From assembly GCA_010365175.1 (NCBI GenBank), contig JAAFGW010000193.1, positions 1 through 6,073 on the forward strand: a stretch of DNA of 6,073 nucleotides. Reading direction: 5' to 3'. The stretch comes from Sulfuriferula multivorans. Its GTDB lineage: Bacteria; Pseudomonadota; Gammaproteobacteria; Burkholderiales; Thiobacillaceae. Under the pieces are notes generated by a model, which worked only from the letters and a program-made list of their open reading frames with translations, made no database searches and was not told the DNA's origin. The translations under genes and the position numbers were made by a program. Each line of letters begins with the position of its first letter. The stretch's first letter is position 1. Shown here piece after piece: positions 1 through 6,029 of the stretch.

Positions 1-531
1 GGCATGGCCGCGCGGGAACGCTTCCAGAGCACCGCGGTTCCCCACATGGGCGAACCGGCCGGGGTGTATCTCTCTGAATATGTGAACAGCTTGTCTGACG
101 GCGTAGCGCAGTGGTTTCGTCGTTCCGATGATGGCGCCGGGCTGGGGCTGCATGCCCTAAAAGGCGGGGAGTCGCTGCGCGGAAGGGTGTTGGAAGCCGA
201 TACTTTCCCCCCGCTATTCATTGCCACTTCCGGCATGGATCCACCGCACATTCAGCTGGTGCACGACTACCACGCCTGGCAAGCACCCTGGATGTTGCTG
301 CTACCGAACCTCGACTTCGCCGAGCGCAGCAAGCTGGAAGTCAGCGCCTGCCGGCAAGCCGAGCTGGTTGAAAAGTATTACCGGTTGTATCCCGCCATCA
401 TCGATCAGCAGGCCTTGCTGACAGCGCGGGTGGCGGCGGCATTGGTTCGCAATCAACCCAAGCCCACTACTGAGGTGGATGAGACCGTGTCGATGTCCTA
501 CATCGAGCTCAGCGTCAGCGCAGACGAATAA
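1..531 (+). CDS. Unrecognised soluble protein, probably 5'-truncated by the window edge
   Basis: An open frame of about 175 codons ends at TAA (529-531). The codon before the first ATG (position 4) is GGC, and no stop or Shine-Dalgarno sequence is visible, so the real start may lie outside the window. I do not recognise the family. The protein has no membrane segment or signal peptide. It has an aromatic-rich middle (HDYHAWQAPWMLLLPNLDF, about residues 88-106), a charged helical stretch (AERSKLEVSACRQAELVEKYYRLYP) and an acidic C-terminus. The codon pattern and uninterrupted length look like a real gene. It is convergent with the ACT-domain gene, with 28 bases between the two stops; that gap holds only a minimal CCGC-T-GCGG palindrome and no T-run, so no convincing terminator. 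An internal ATG at position 46 is an alternative start. Function unknown. Confidence 0.6.
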   Translation, partial: GMAARERFQSTAVPHMGEPAGVYLSEYVNSLSDGVAQWFRRSDDGAGLGLHALKGGESLRGRVLEADTFPPLFIATSGMDPPHIQLVHDYHAWQAPWMLLLPNLDFAERSKLEVSACRQAELVEKYYRLYPAIIDQQALLTARVAAALVRNQPKPTTEVDETVSMSYIELSVSADE

Positions 532-559
532 TCAGGGCACACACAACCGCTGCGGAACA

Positions 560-1099
560 TTACATCCGGATCGGCTCAAACGTTGCGTCCAGATTCTGGT
601 CATCACAGTAATCCAGAAAATTACCGCGCAGCGTGGCGATGTGGGTATCGGCCGGTATACCCAGCGTCATGTGGACTGCAAACATCGGGGCACCAGTGTG
701 CGGGGCCGGGTAGGTTTCAGTGTCGAGTTCTTCGATGTTGATATGGAGCCGCGCAAAAAAATTGGCCAGGCTGTTGACGATGCCAGGCTGGTCCAGTGCG
801 GCCACTTCGACGGTGTAGGGAATCAGTGGCTTCTCGGAACGGGTGAAGCGGGTGCGCTGCAGAATGAGCGACAGCCCCAGCTCTTCGCCTACTGCGGGTA
901 ACCGCGCCTCCAGCTTGGCTAGCGCGTCCCAACTGCCGGACACCCGCATCAGCAAGGCAAAGCGGCCGCCCAATGCCGCCATGCGCGACTCCTCTACATT
1001 GCAAGCCGATTCGCTGATGCGGCGGGTGAAACCTTCCACCAGGCCTACTTTGTCTTCGCCACAGGCGGTGATGACGAGTGATTCGGTGTCGCTAGACAT
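560..1099 (-). CDS. GcvR-like regulatory protein with two ACT domains
   Basis: A 179-residue protein with tandem ACT domains. The first spans about residues 8-75 and carries a GEDKVGLVEGFTRRISE helix. The second spans about residues 95-172 and carries the hallmark loop DQPGIVNSLANFFA (103-116). The length and the two-ACT layout without a DNA-binding domain match GcvR, which in E. coli (about 190 residues) binds glycine and acts with GcvA to repress the gcvTHP glycine-cleavage operon. The start is set by ATG at 1097-1099, with GGGAG eight bases upstream and a one-base overlap with the stop of the AI-2E gene (TAATG), so the two are co-transcribed and probably coupled. The frame continues upstream inside that gene, but that extension is out-of-frame shadow. 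Family call is firm. Glycine binding and a role with the divergent glycolate operon are inference, and no GcvA is seen here. Confidence 0.85.
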   Translation of the reverse strand: MSSDTESLVITACGEDKVGLVEGFTRRISESACNVEESRMAALGGRFALLMRVSGSWDALAKLEARLPAVGEELGLSLILQRTRFTRSEKPLIPYTVEVAALDQPGIVNSLANFFARLHINIEELDTETYPAPHTGAPMFAVHMTLGIPADTHIATLRGNFLDYCDDQNLDATFEPIRM

Positions 1100-2121
1100 T
1101 AAATAAGCTCCCGGTCTGACAATTCTTTTTTGACATAGGCATAAATGATGGGCGCCGCGATGACGCCTTGAACCCCAAATGCGGCTTCCATCACCACCAT
1201 GGCGATGAGTAGTTCCCACGCTCGCGCCTGAATCTGCTCGCCGATGATGCGTGCATTCACGAAATATTCAAGCTTGTGAATGACGACCAGGAATGTCAGT
1301 GATGCGGCTGCAATGTAGGGGGAATGCGACAACGAAATAATTACGATGATCGAATTCGACACGAGATTGCCCAGCACCGGCAGCAGACCGACAACGAAGG
1401 TAACCACAATCATCGTTTTGGTGAAGGGCAACTGCACTCCGAAAGCAGGCAGCACCAGGATCAGGTATATCGCGGTCAGTAGCGCATTCAGCGCCGAAAT
1501 GCGGACCTGTGCAAACACCACCCGGCGGAAGCCATCCGCCAGACGATGAACACGCTCACACATGGCTTGGGCCATCGGGGCCAACGTCTGGTGACCACGC
1601 GCCTGTCGCAAGGCGATAAAGCTGCCGATGATGAGTCCAATGATGAAATGTAGCAGTACCCGGCCGGCGTCCCCGCTGAGTTTTCGGATATCCAGCGCAT
1701 GAGTACGCAACCAGTCGACCAGTTCAACCCGAATTCCCGTTTTATCACCTTGCGGTAACCAGCCTGCAGCCCAAATCGGCAACAATTGACGCGCGTTTTC
1801 GATCACTTCGGCCATCTTGGTCAGTAACCCAGCCAGCCCCCCCTCAGACCGCAGATACAGAATCCCCCCCGCAGCAAACCCGCCAAGCGCCCCCAGCACA
1901 ATTAAGGTAATCAGCGACACCACCAGCACTTTGGCCCAGCTATGGTCGAGCCGACCGATGACAAATCGCGGTGCCAGCAAGTGTACCAACTGCACCACCA
2001 GCAAGCCGGATAGCAGCGCGGGCAGCAAGTGAAGGGTCAGGGTTAGCAGCAGTGCTGCCGCCATCAATAGCCAGGCGGCGATTTCGTATCGAGAGGCGGA
2101 ATTAACAGGCGGCGAGGTCAT
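1099..2121 (-). CDS. AI-2E family (PerM-like) multi-pass inner-membrane transporter
   Basis: A 340-residue protein of the family formerly UPF0118. Hydrophobic segments lie at about residues 13-50 (a pair), 63-90, 152-172, 205-227, 235-262, 267-283 and 300-330, with a longer soluble stretch at about 91-150 between the third and fourth blocks; this is the usual layout. The C-terminal half has the family-like stretches VVGLLPVLGNLVSN (243-256), HKLEYFVNARIIGEQI (282-297) and AAFGVQGVIAAPIIYAYV (313-330). Members include TqsA (AI-2 export) and PerM, and some act in ion or proton antiport, so the substrate cannot be assigned. I chose ATG at 2121. A TTG at 2157 would add 12 residues and a GTG at 2130 three; none has a good Shine-Dalgarno sequence. 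The stop overlaps the ACT-protein start by one base. The promoter must lie in the divergent region. Confidence 0.85.
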   Translation of the reverse strand: MTSPPVNSASRYEIAAWLLMAAALLLTLTLHLLPALLSGLLVVQLVHLLAPRFVIGRLDHSWAKVLVVSLITLIVLGALGGFAAGGILYLRSEGGLAGLLTKMAEVIENARQLLPIWAAGWLPQGDKTGIRVELVDWLRTHALDIRKLSGDAGRVLLHFIIGLIIGSFIALRQARGHQTLAPMAQAMCERVHRLADGFRRVVFAQVRISALNALLTAIYLILVLPAFGVQLPFTKTMIVVTFVVGLLPVLGNLVSNSIIVIISLSHSPYIAAASLTFLVVIHKLEYFVNARIIGEQIQARAWELLIAMVVMEAAFGVQGVIAAPIIYAYVKKELSDRELI

Positions 2122-2178
2122 GGTCAGCACAGTGCCAAGAAACCCGTCAATCGGCAAGAACTAAAGTAGGCAAGCGCA

Positions 2179-2216
2179 AAATGCGTGTGCTGAGTACACA
2201 CACGGCACACGCATTT
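2179..2216. promoter_or_regulatory. Perfect 12-bp inverted repeat with 14-base spacer
   Basis: AAATGCGTGTGC (2179-2190) is exactly complementary to GCACACGCATTT (2205-2216). It begins about 20 bases upstream of the earliest possible AI-2E start, so it could be an operator, or a hairpin in that gene's leader. There is no run of T after it on the plus strand and only TTTT on the minus strand, so a terminator is unlikely. Direct observation for the repeat; function inferred. Confidence 0.5.
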
Positions 2217-2229
2217 CTAGTGTACTCAG
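2190..2229. promoter_or_regulatory. Perfect 10-bp inverted repeat interleaved with the preceding one
   Basis: CTGAGTACAC (2190-2199) is exactly complementary to GTGTACTCAG (2220-2229), spacer 20. Its left arm sits in the loop of the 2179-2216 repeat and its right arm lies beyond it, so the two pairings alternate in the order a-b-a'-b'. A related sequence, CTAGAGTACTGAG (2445-2457), matches CTAGTGTACTCAG (2217-2229) at 11 of 13 positions just before the first operon gene. A shared operator for both divergent units is possible but unproven. Confidence 0.4.
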
Positions 2230-2247
2230 GGTATGGGGTGGATAGCC

Positions 2248-2257
2248 CGGTTAACCG
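2248..2257. promoter_or_regulatory. Perfect 10-bp palindrome, possible operator
   Basis: CGGTTAACCG is fully self-complementary with no spacer and lies in the middle of the divergent intergenic region. Its size fits a dimeric regulator half-site core, but no specific regulator can be named. A 10-base palindrome can also occur by chance. Confidence 0.2.
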
Positions 2258-2422
2258 ATGCAAGCTTCGGATCGCATCACATCACTGGGGTTATCTTCTT
2301 CAAAAAAACGGCTTGCCGACTGCTTCAACTAACCAGAGACGGCGGTGGAGTCCGGTGTTCGGGCGCAATGAGTGACCCTTGGCCGAAGCCTTTCGGCGAC
2401 TCGCGCCGAATCCGGTCGCAAC

Positions 2423-2451
2423 TTGCAGCGTCACTGCTCACACTCTAGAGT
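2423..2451 (+). promoter_or_regulatory. Weak sigma-70-like promoter candidate for the glycolate operon
   Basis: TTGCAG (2423-2428) and TAGAGT (2446-2451) are 17 bases apart. The -35 matches consensus at three positions and the -10 at four, including the first two and last bases. Transcription would start only a few bases before the ATG at 2463, giving an almost leaderless message. Poor match; the real promoter may be elsewhere in the intergenic region. Confidence 0.15.
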
Positions 2452-2462
2452 ACTGAGCTGTC

Positions 2463-2888
2463 ATGATGCGCATCGGCCAACAAATCCGCACCAATCTGGT
2501 CGCCCTTATCAGCTTGCTGGTGGCGCTGTCTGCACTCGGCTATACCGCTTGGCGGCAGGAGTTGACCGAAGACAATCGGACGCTGCGGGTGGCGGCATTC
2601 AGCATGCTGCAAACAGCTGAAGAACTGCAGAGCGTGGTGGATTTTGCGCATTACGATGCTGATCTCAAAGCGGGCAATCCGATCAAAGGCTGGGGCAAAG
2701 TGCTGTATATACGTGACCTTGGAACTATCATGCCGCCTCCGGTGCAAAAACAGGCCCGAGATTTACAACGCACATGGGAACAAGACTGGAATGTCATGGA
2801 GCACGATGAAGCGGCAGCAATGCGTATCACACAAGCCATTGAGCGCCTGCGTGCCGAAGTGCGCGTCCTGCTGGTGAGTCTGCAATGA
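2463..2888 (+). CDS. Small single-pass membrane protein, first gene of the glycolate operon
   Basis: A 141-residue protein. A short basic N-terminus (MMRIGQQIRTN) is followed by one hydrophobic segment at about residues 12-30 (LVALISLLVALSALGYTAW). The rest is charged and mostly helical, with a QSVVDFAHYD stretch (56-65) and a Pro-rich break (IMPPPV, 89-94) between helices. The topology suggests an uncleaved anchor with the C-terminal domain in the periplasm. I recall similar uncharacterised proteins in Betaproteobacteria but know no assigned function; the fold loosely resembles the sensor part of membrane receptors. ATG codons at 2463 and 2466 are both possible starts; TGAG at 2454-2457 is a weak ribosome site better spaced for 2466. 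Its stop overlaps the glcD start (ATGA), so it is translated with glcD and may work with or help anchor the glycolate dehydrogenase. That role is inference. Confidence 0.75.
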   Translation: MMRIGQQIRTNLVALISLLVALSALGYTAWRQELTEDNRTLRVAAFSMLQTAEELQSVVDFAHYDADLKAGNPIKGWGKVLYIRDLGTIMPPPVQKQARDLQRTWEQDWNVMEHDEAAAMRITQAIERLRAEVRVLLVSLQ

Positions 2889-4348
2889 GTGCCATCCGCT
2901 CATCCATTTTTTTAAAAGCACTGCGCAGCCTGCTGCCGCCGGAATCCTTGCTCACCGCACCGGAAGACACGCGGCCGTTCGAGTCGGATGGGCTGGCGGC
3001 GTATCGCAATACCCCCGACCTGGTGGTGTTGCCAGACAGCGAGGCACAGGTAGCCGCCATTTTGCGTTTGTGCCATGCGCACCAGGTCGCGGTGGTCACG
3101 CGCGGTGCCGGCACGGGTCTGGCTGCGGGTGCGCTGCCGGTCGACGGCGCGGTGTTGCTGGTGCTGGCCCGACTCAACCAAATTAAAAACATTGATCCGT
3201 TAGCACGTACCGCCGTTGTTCAACCCGGCGTCCGCAACCTTGCCATCTCCGAGGCTGCCGCTGCATACAACCTGTATTACGCGCCCGATCCTTCGTCGCA
3301 AATCGCCTGTTCCATCGGCGGCAACGTAGCGGAAAACTCCGGCGGGGTGCATTGCCTGAAATACGGGCTGACCGTACACAACATTCTAAAATTGCGCGCC
3401 TGGACCATCGACGGCCAACTACTCGAAATCGGCAGTGACGCGCTGGATGCCCCCGGCTACGACCTGCTTGCCCTGATGACCGGCTCGGAAGGCATGCTGG
3501 CAGTCATCACCGAAGTCACGGTCAAGCTTCTTCCGCGCCCCGAACGCGCGCAGGTGGTGCTGGCGGCGTTCGACGATGTGGCTAAAGCCGGCGCAGCGGT
3601 CGGCAACATCATCGCCGCCGGGGTCATCCCGGCCGGGTTGGAAATGATGGATCGGCTTGCCATCCAGGCCGCCGAAGATTTCGTCCACGCCGGCTATCCG
3701 CTCAACTGCGAAGCCATTCTGCTGTGTGAAGTCGACGGCGTAAATGAAGAAGTCTCTGACGATATTTTCACCGTGCGCGAGGTGCTCGCCGCCTCCGGCG
3801 CCACCGAAATTCGCACCGCCGACAGCGAAGAACAGCGCCTTAAATTCTGGGCCGGGCGCAAGGCAGCCTTCCCCGCGGTGGGCCGATTAGCGCCCGATTA
3901 CTACTGCATGGACGGCACCATCCCGCGCGCGCAACTGCCGCATGTTTTAAAAAGAATCAGCGAAATGAGCATCGAATACGGCCTCGCGGTCGCCAACGTG
4001 TTTCACGCCGGCGACGGCAATTTGCATCCCCTCATTCTGTTCGACGCCAATCAACCCGGCGAGCTGCATCAGGCTGAAATCTTCGGTGGAAAAATTCTCG
4101 AACTCTGCGTTGAAGTCGGTGGCACCATCACCGGCGAACACGGCGTCGGGCTGGAAAAAATCAACCAGATGTGTGCCCAGTTTTCCACCCCGGAGCTGAC
4201 GCGTTTTCACGAGGTAAAGTCCGCGTTCGACCCGGATGGTTTACTTAATCCCGGCAAAGCGGTGCCCGAACTGCACCGCTGTGCCGAGTGGGGGGCGATG
4301 CACATCCAGGGCGGCCAACTGCCCCATCCGGAACTCCCCAGATTCTGA
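2885..4348 (+). CDS. glcD: Glycolate dehydrogenase, FAD-binding catalytic subunit GlcD
   Basis: A 487-residue flavoprotein that oxidises glycolate (and often D-lactate) to the 2-oxo acid, passing electrons through GlcE/GlcF to the quinone pool. The N-terminal PCMH FAD domain (about 43-218) has the RGAGTGLA loop (73-80), PDPSSQIACSIGGNVAENSGG (135-155, with the flavin-contacting Gly-rich part), KYGLT (159-163) and TGSEGMLAVITEV (199-211). The C-terminal FAD-oxidase domain has HAGDGNLHPL (374-383), GGTITGEHGVGLEK (412-425) and AFDPDGLLNPGK (447-458). The extra tail LHRCAEWGAMHIQGG (463-477) ending in LPHPELPRF is characteristic of GlcD rather than D-lactate dehydrogenases. All key motifs are intact. 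ATG at 2885 overlaps the upstream stop (ATGA), with GGTGAG six bases before it. Its own stop overlaps the glcE start (TGATG). Confidence 0.95.
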   Translation: MSAIRSSIFLKALRSLLPPESLLTAPEDTRPFESDGLAAYRNTPDLVVLPDSEAQVAAILRLCHAHQVAVVTRGAGTGLAAGALPVDGAVLLVLARLNQIKNIDPLARTAVVQPGVRNLAISEAAAAYNLYYAPDPSSQIACSIGGNVAENSGGVHCLKYGLTVHNILKLRAWTIDGQLLEIGSDALDAPGYDLLALMTGSEGMLAVITEVTVKLLPRPERAQVVLAAFDDVAKAGAAVGNIIAAGVIPAGLEMMDRLAIQAAEDFVHAGYPLNCEAILLCEVDGVNEEVSDDIFTVREVLAASGATEIRTADSEEQRLKFWAGRKAAFPAVGRLAPDYYCMDGTIPRAQLPHVLKRISEMSIEYGLAVANVFHAGDGNLHPLILFDANQPGELHQAEIFGGKILELCVEVGGTITGEHGVGLEKINQMCAQFSTPELTRFHEVKSAFDPDGLLNPGKAVPELHRCAEWGAMHIQGGQLPHPELPRF

Positions 4349-5427
4349 TGGGCAACCTGATGTTGAACACGTTGATTGAGCGCATACGCGCGGCTCACGC
4401 CGATAACACGCCGCTGATCATCCAGGGCGGCGGCAGCAAGACGTTCTATGGCAACGCCGATGAAGGTGAAATCCTTGCCACGCGCACGCTCAACGGCGTA
4501 GTCGATTACCAGCCCAAGGAACTGGTGCTGACCGCACAGTCCGGCACACCGCTTGCTGAAATCGAAGCGCACCTCGCCAAGCACAAACAGATGCTGGCGT
4601 TCGAGCCACCGCATTTCGGCGGCGGCGCCGCCACCCTGGGTGGCAGCATCGCGGCAGGCCTGTCCGGCCCGCGCCGCCCCTATGCCGGATCTGCGCGCGA
4701 TTTTGTGCTCGGCGTGCGCATGGTCGACGGCACCGGTCAGGCACTGCGGTTTGGCGGCCAGGTGATCAAGAACGTCGCCGGCTACGACGTCTCGCGGCTG
4801 ATGGTTGGTGCACTCGGCACACTTGGCCTGATCACCGAAGTCTCGCTGAAAGTGTTGCCCTGTCCTGGTGCTGAATCCACGCTGCAGTTCGAACTCGATG
4901 AAGCCGCTGCGATTGTGAAAATGAACACCTGGGCCGGCCTGCCGCTACCCCTGTCGGCGACCAGCTGGCATGCCGGCCTGCTGACCGTGCGCCTGTCGGG
5001 AGCCCGCTCAGCCGTGCACGCGGCGCAAGCCAAACTCGGCGGCGAAGCGGTCAACGATGCAGCCGCCTTCTGGCACCGATTGCGTGACCAGACAACGCCA
5101 TTTTTCGACAGGCGCCCGTCAACCCTCAACCAAAGACTGTGGCGGCTGGCCGTCAAATCCACCACGCCGCCGCTCAAGCTGGGGGATGCACAATGGATCG
5201 AATGGGGCGGGGCGGTGCGCTGGCTGGTCAGCGATCTGCCGGAAACCAAATTGCGCGAAGCCACTCAGCGCTGCGGCGGCCACGCCACACTGTTCCGCGG
5301 CAATGCGCCTGTCGACGGGGCCTTCACTCCGCTCGCGCCGGCCCTGCTGACGCTGCATCGCAACCTCAAGCAGCGCTTCGATCCGAAAGGCATATTCAAT
5401 CATGGACGGCTGTACCCGGAATTTTGA
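4348..5427 (+). CDS. glcE: Glycolate dehydrogenase, FAD-binding subunit GlcE
   Basis: A 359-residue subunit with the same FAD-binding fold as GlcD but a shorter C-terminal part. Motifs in order: LIIQGGGSKTFYG (23-35), EPPHFGGGAATLGGSIAAG (86-104), LSGPRRPYAGSARDFVLG (105-122), RFGGQVIKNVAGYDVSRLMVG (134-154), GTLGLITEVSLKVLP (157-171), and the C-terminal QRFDPKGIFNHGRLYPEF (342-359). These match GlcE closely. I took ATG at 4348, which overlaps the glcD stop by one base (TGATG); ATG at 4360 is the alternative and gives 355 residues, beginning MLNTLIERI, closer to the E. coli N-terminus. Neither has a strong ribosome site, so reinitiation after glcD is likely. A longer frame opening at 4288 runs inside glcD and is not the true start. 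GlcE is needed for the active complex with GlcD and GlcF; glcF is not next to it here. Confidence 0.93.
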   Translation: MGNLMLNTLIERIRAAHADNTPLIIQGGGSKTFYGNADEGEILATRTLNGVVDYQPKELVLTAQSGTPLAEIEAHLAKHKQMLAFEPPHFGGGAATLGGSIAAGLSGPRRPYAGSARDFVLGVRMVDGTGQALRFGGQVIKNVAGYDVSRLMVGALGTLGLITEVSLKVLPCPGAESTLQFELDEAAAIVKMNTWAGLPLPLSATSWHAGLLTVRLSGARSAVHAAQAKLGGEAVNDAAAFWHRLRDQTTPFFDRRPSTLNQRLWRLAVKSTTPPLKLGDAQWIEWGGAVRWLVSDLPETKLREATQRCGGHATLFRGNAPVDGAFTPLAPALLTLHRNLKQRFDPKGIFNHGRLYPEF

Positions 5428-5807
5428 TGCAGCTCGATTCGATTGATCATGTTGTGCTGACCGTACAGGATATGCCTGCAAGCATCGCGTTTTACACGCG
5501 CGTGCTGGGAATGCGGGAAATCAGCTTTGGCGACAACCGCCGGGCATTGGCATTCGGGCAATGCAAACTCAACCTGCACCAGGCTGGCAACGAATTTGAA
5601 CCTGAAGCAGCGCACCCAGTGCCCGGCGCCATCGATCTCTGCCTGCTTACGCGTACTCCAATGGATGCCCTCATTCAGCACCTCTCGGCTCAGCAAATAG
5701 CCGTTGAACAAAGCCCTGGCAAACGTACTGGCGCTCAGGGGCTCATCCTCTCAATATATGTGCGCGATCCCGATGGCAACCTGATCGAACTTTCCAATCC
5801 GCTCTGA
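5427..5807 (+). CDS. VOC-family (glyoxalase-fold) protein, GLOD5-like
   Basis: A 126-residue, single-copy vicinal-oxygen-chelate protein with two beta-alpha-beta-beta-beta units. It shows DHVVLTV (7-13), AFYTRVLGM (21-29), LAFGQCKLNLHQAG (41-54), IDLCLLT (69-75) and the C-terminal signature YVRDPDGNLIELSNPL (111-126). Candidate metal ligands are His8, His51 and Glu121, judged from family pattern. It resembles the bacterial group related to human GLOD5, whose substrate is not established; members are often misnamed dioxygenases or virulence proteins. Start ATG at 5427 overlaps the glcE stop by one base (TGATG), with GGA six bases before, so it is the last coupled gene of the operon, in the place where glcF would be expected. 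Handling of a reactive aldehyde or 2-oxo acid made near glycolate metabolism is a guess. Confidence 0.88.
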   Translation: MQLDSIDHVVLTVQDMPASIAFYTRVLGMREISFGDNRRALAFGQCKLNLHQAGNEFEPEAAHPVPGAIDLCLLTRTPMDALIQHLSAQQIAVEQSPGKRTGAQGLILSIYVRDPDGNLIELSNPL

Positions 5808-5950
5808 CAGGCGCCAGCCCCATAATCCTAAAAGCCGCAGTTGACCGCTCTTAAACTCAAAGATTGCCGCATGAATATTGACTTTTTTGCCTTCGATAGC
5901 CTTCACCATTTCGATGAGAGCACTACGCATCCGCTGATACGTCTGGTCGT
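5751..5950 (-). pseudogene. Possible C-terminal remnant of a beta-carbonic anhydrase
   Basis: Reading the minus strand down from 5950 gives a coding-like stretch with ALIEMVKAIEGKK followed by VNIHAAIFEFKSGQLRLLG. This fits the C-terminal pattern of beta-carbonic anhydrases as I recall it (E. coli CynT ALEEGRIALHGWVYDIESG; Can VTIHGWAYGIHDG): small helix, two charged residues, beta strand, His, strand, Ser-Gly turn. The zinc-binding N-terminal two thirds is missing, because the frame upstream is entirely repeat DNA and hits a stop in the second repeat (6054-6056). The reading frame runs on to a stop at 5751, 57 bases into the convergent VOC gene. Likely a truncated, non-functional fragment; a short unrelated protein is the alternative. 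Based on remembered sequence, so tentative. Confidence 0.3.
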
Positions 5951-5994
5951 GCCCCACAAGGGGACTCCGATCCACTACAGGCTGAAGCCCGTGT
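5951..5994 (+). repeat. 44-base hairpin-forming direct repeat, copy 1
   Basis: It begins GCCCCACAAGGGG and ends AAGCCCGTGT. It matches copy 2 at 42 of 44 bases; the differences are at repeat positions 29 (A here, G in copy 2) and 34 (G here, A in copy 2). Two hairpins are visible: CCCC-ACAA-GGGG (5952-5963), and a longer one in which CCAC and an imperfect ACAGGCT/AGCCCGT stem close to GTGG just past the repeat (5993-5996). GACTCC (5963-5968) can alternatively pair with GGAGTC (5995-6000), so the structured unit is longer than the 44-base core. The DNA after it (5995-6029) is not repeated within the window. Confidence 0.85.
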
Positions 5995-6029
5995 GGAGTC
6001 GTATGCGCCTGCCTTTGTCGCTCCTCGTT

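Larger units (their letters stand above)
2158..2462. other. Divergent intergenic region between the AI-2E gene and the glycolate operon
   Basis: About 300 bases without a convincing gene. It must hold the promoters for both the minus-strand AI-2E/ACT pair and the plus-strand operon. Short frames here have unlikely composition and no ribosome sites. Visible content, left to right: two interleaved inverted repeats (2179-2229), a 10-base perfect palindrome CGGTTAACCG (2248-2257), a small hairpin GCCGAA-GCCT-TTCGGC (2382-2397, no T-run after it), and CTCTAGAG (2443-2450) just before the first operon gene. No strong sigma-70 promoter stands out. Confidence 0.7.

Noticed and set aside
479..901. Plus-strand frame of about 140 codons opposite the ACT gene
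   Set aside because: It is antisense to well-conserved ACT domains, has no ribosome site and resembles no protein.
2179..2216. 12-bp inverted repeat as a rho-independent terminator
   Set aside because: It lies between divergent genes, where no transcript needs to end, and there is no T-run on the plus strand and only TTTT on the minus strand.
2382..2397. Hairpin GCCGAA-GCCT-TTCGGC as a terminator or attenuator
   Set aside because: Six-base stem followed by GC-rich sequence, no T-run and no leader peptide.
2181..2448. Short plus-strand frames in the divergent region
   Set aside because: They run through the inverted repeats, overlap each other in different frames, lack ribosome sites and look like no protein.
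4782..5264. Minus-strand frame of about 160 codons inside glcE
   Set aside because: A shadow of the GC-rich glcE codons; the glcE motifs on the plus strand are unmistakable.
5881..5890. T-run as an intrinsic terminator of the glycolate operon
   Set aside because: Only a four-base AAAG/CTTT pairing precedes it, and on the other strand it encodes the Lys-Lys of the coding-like remnant.
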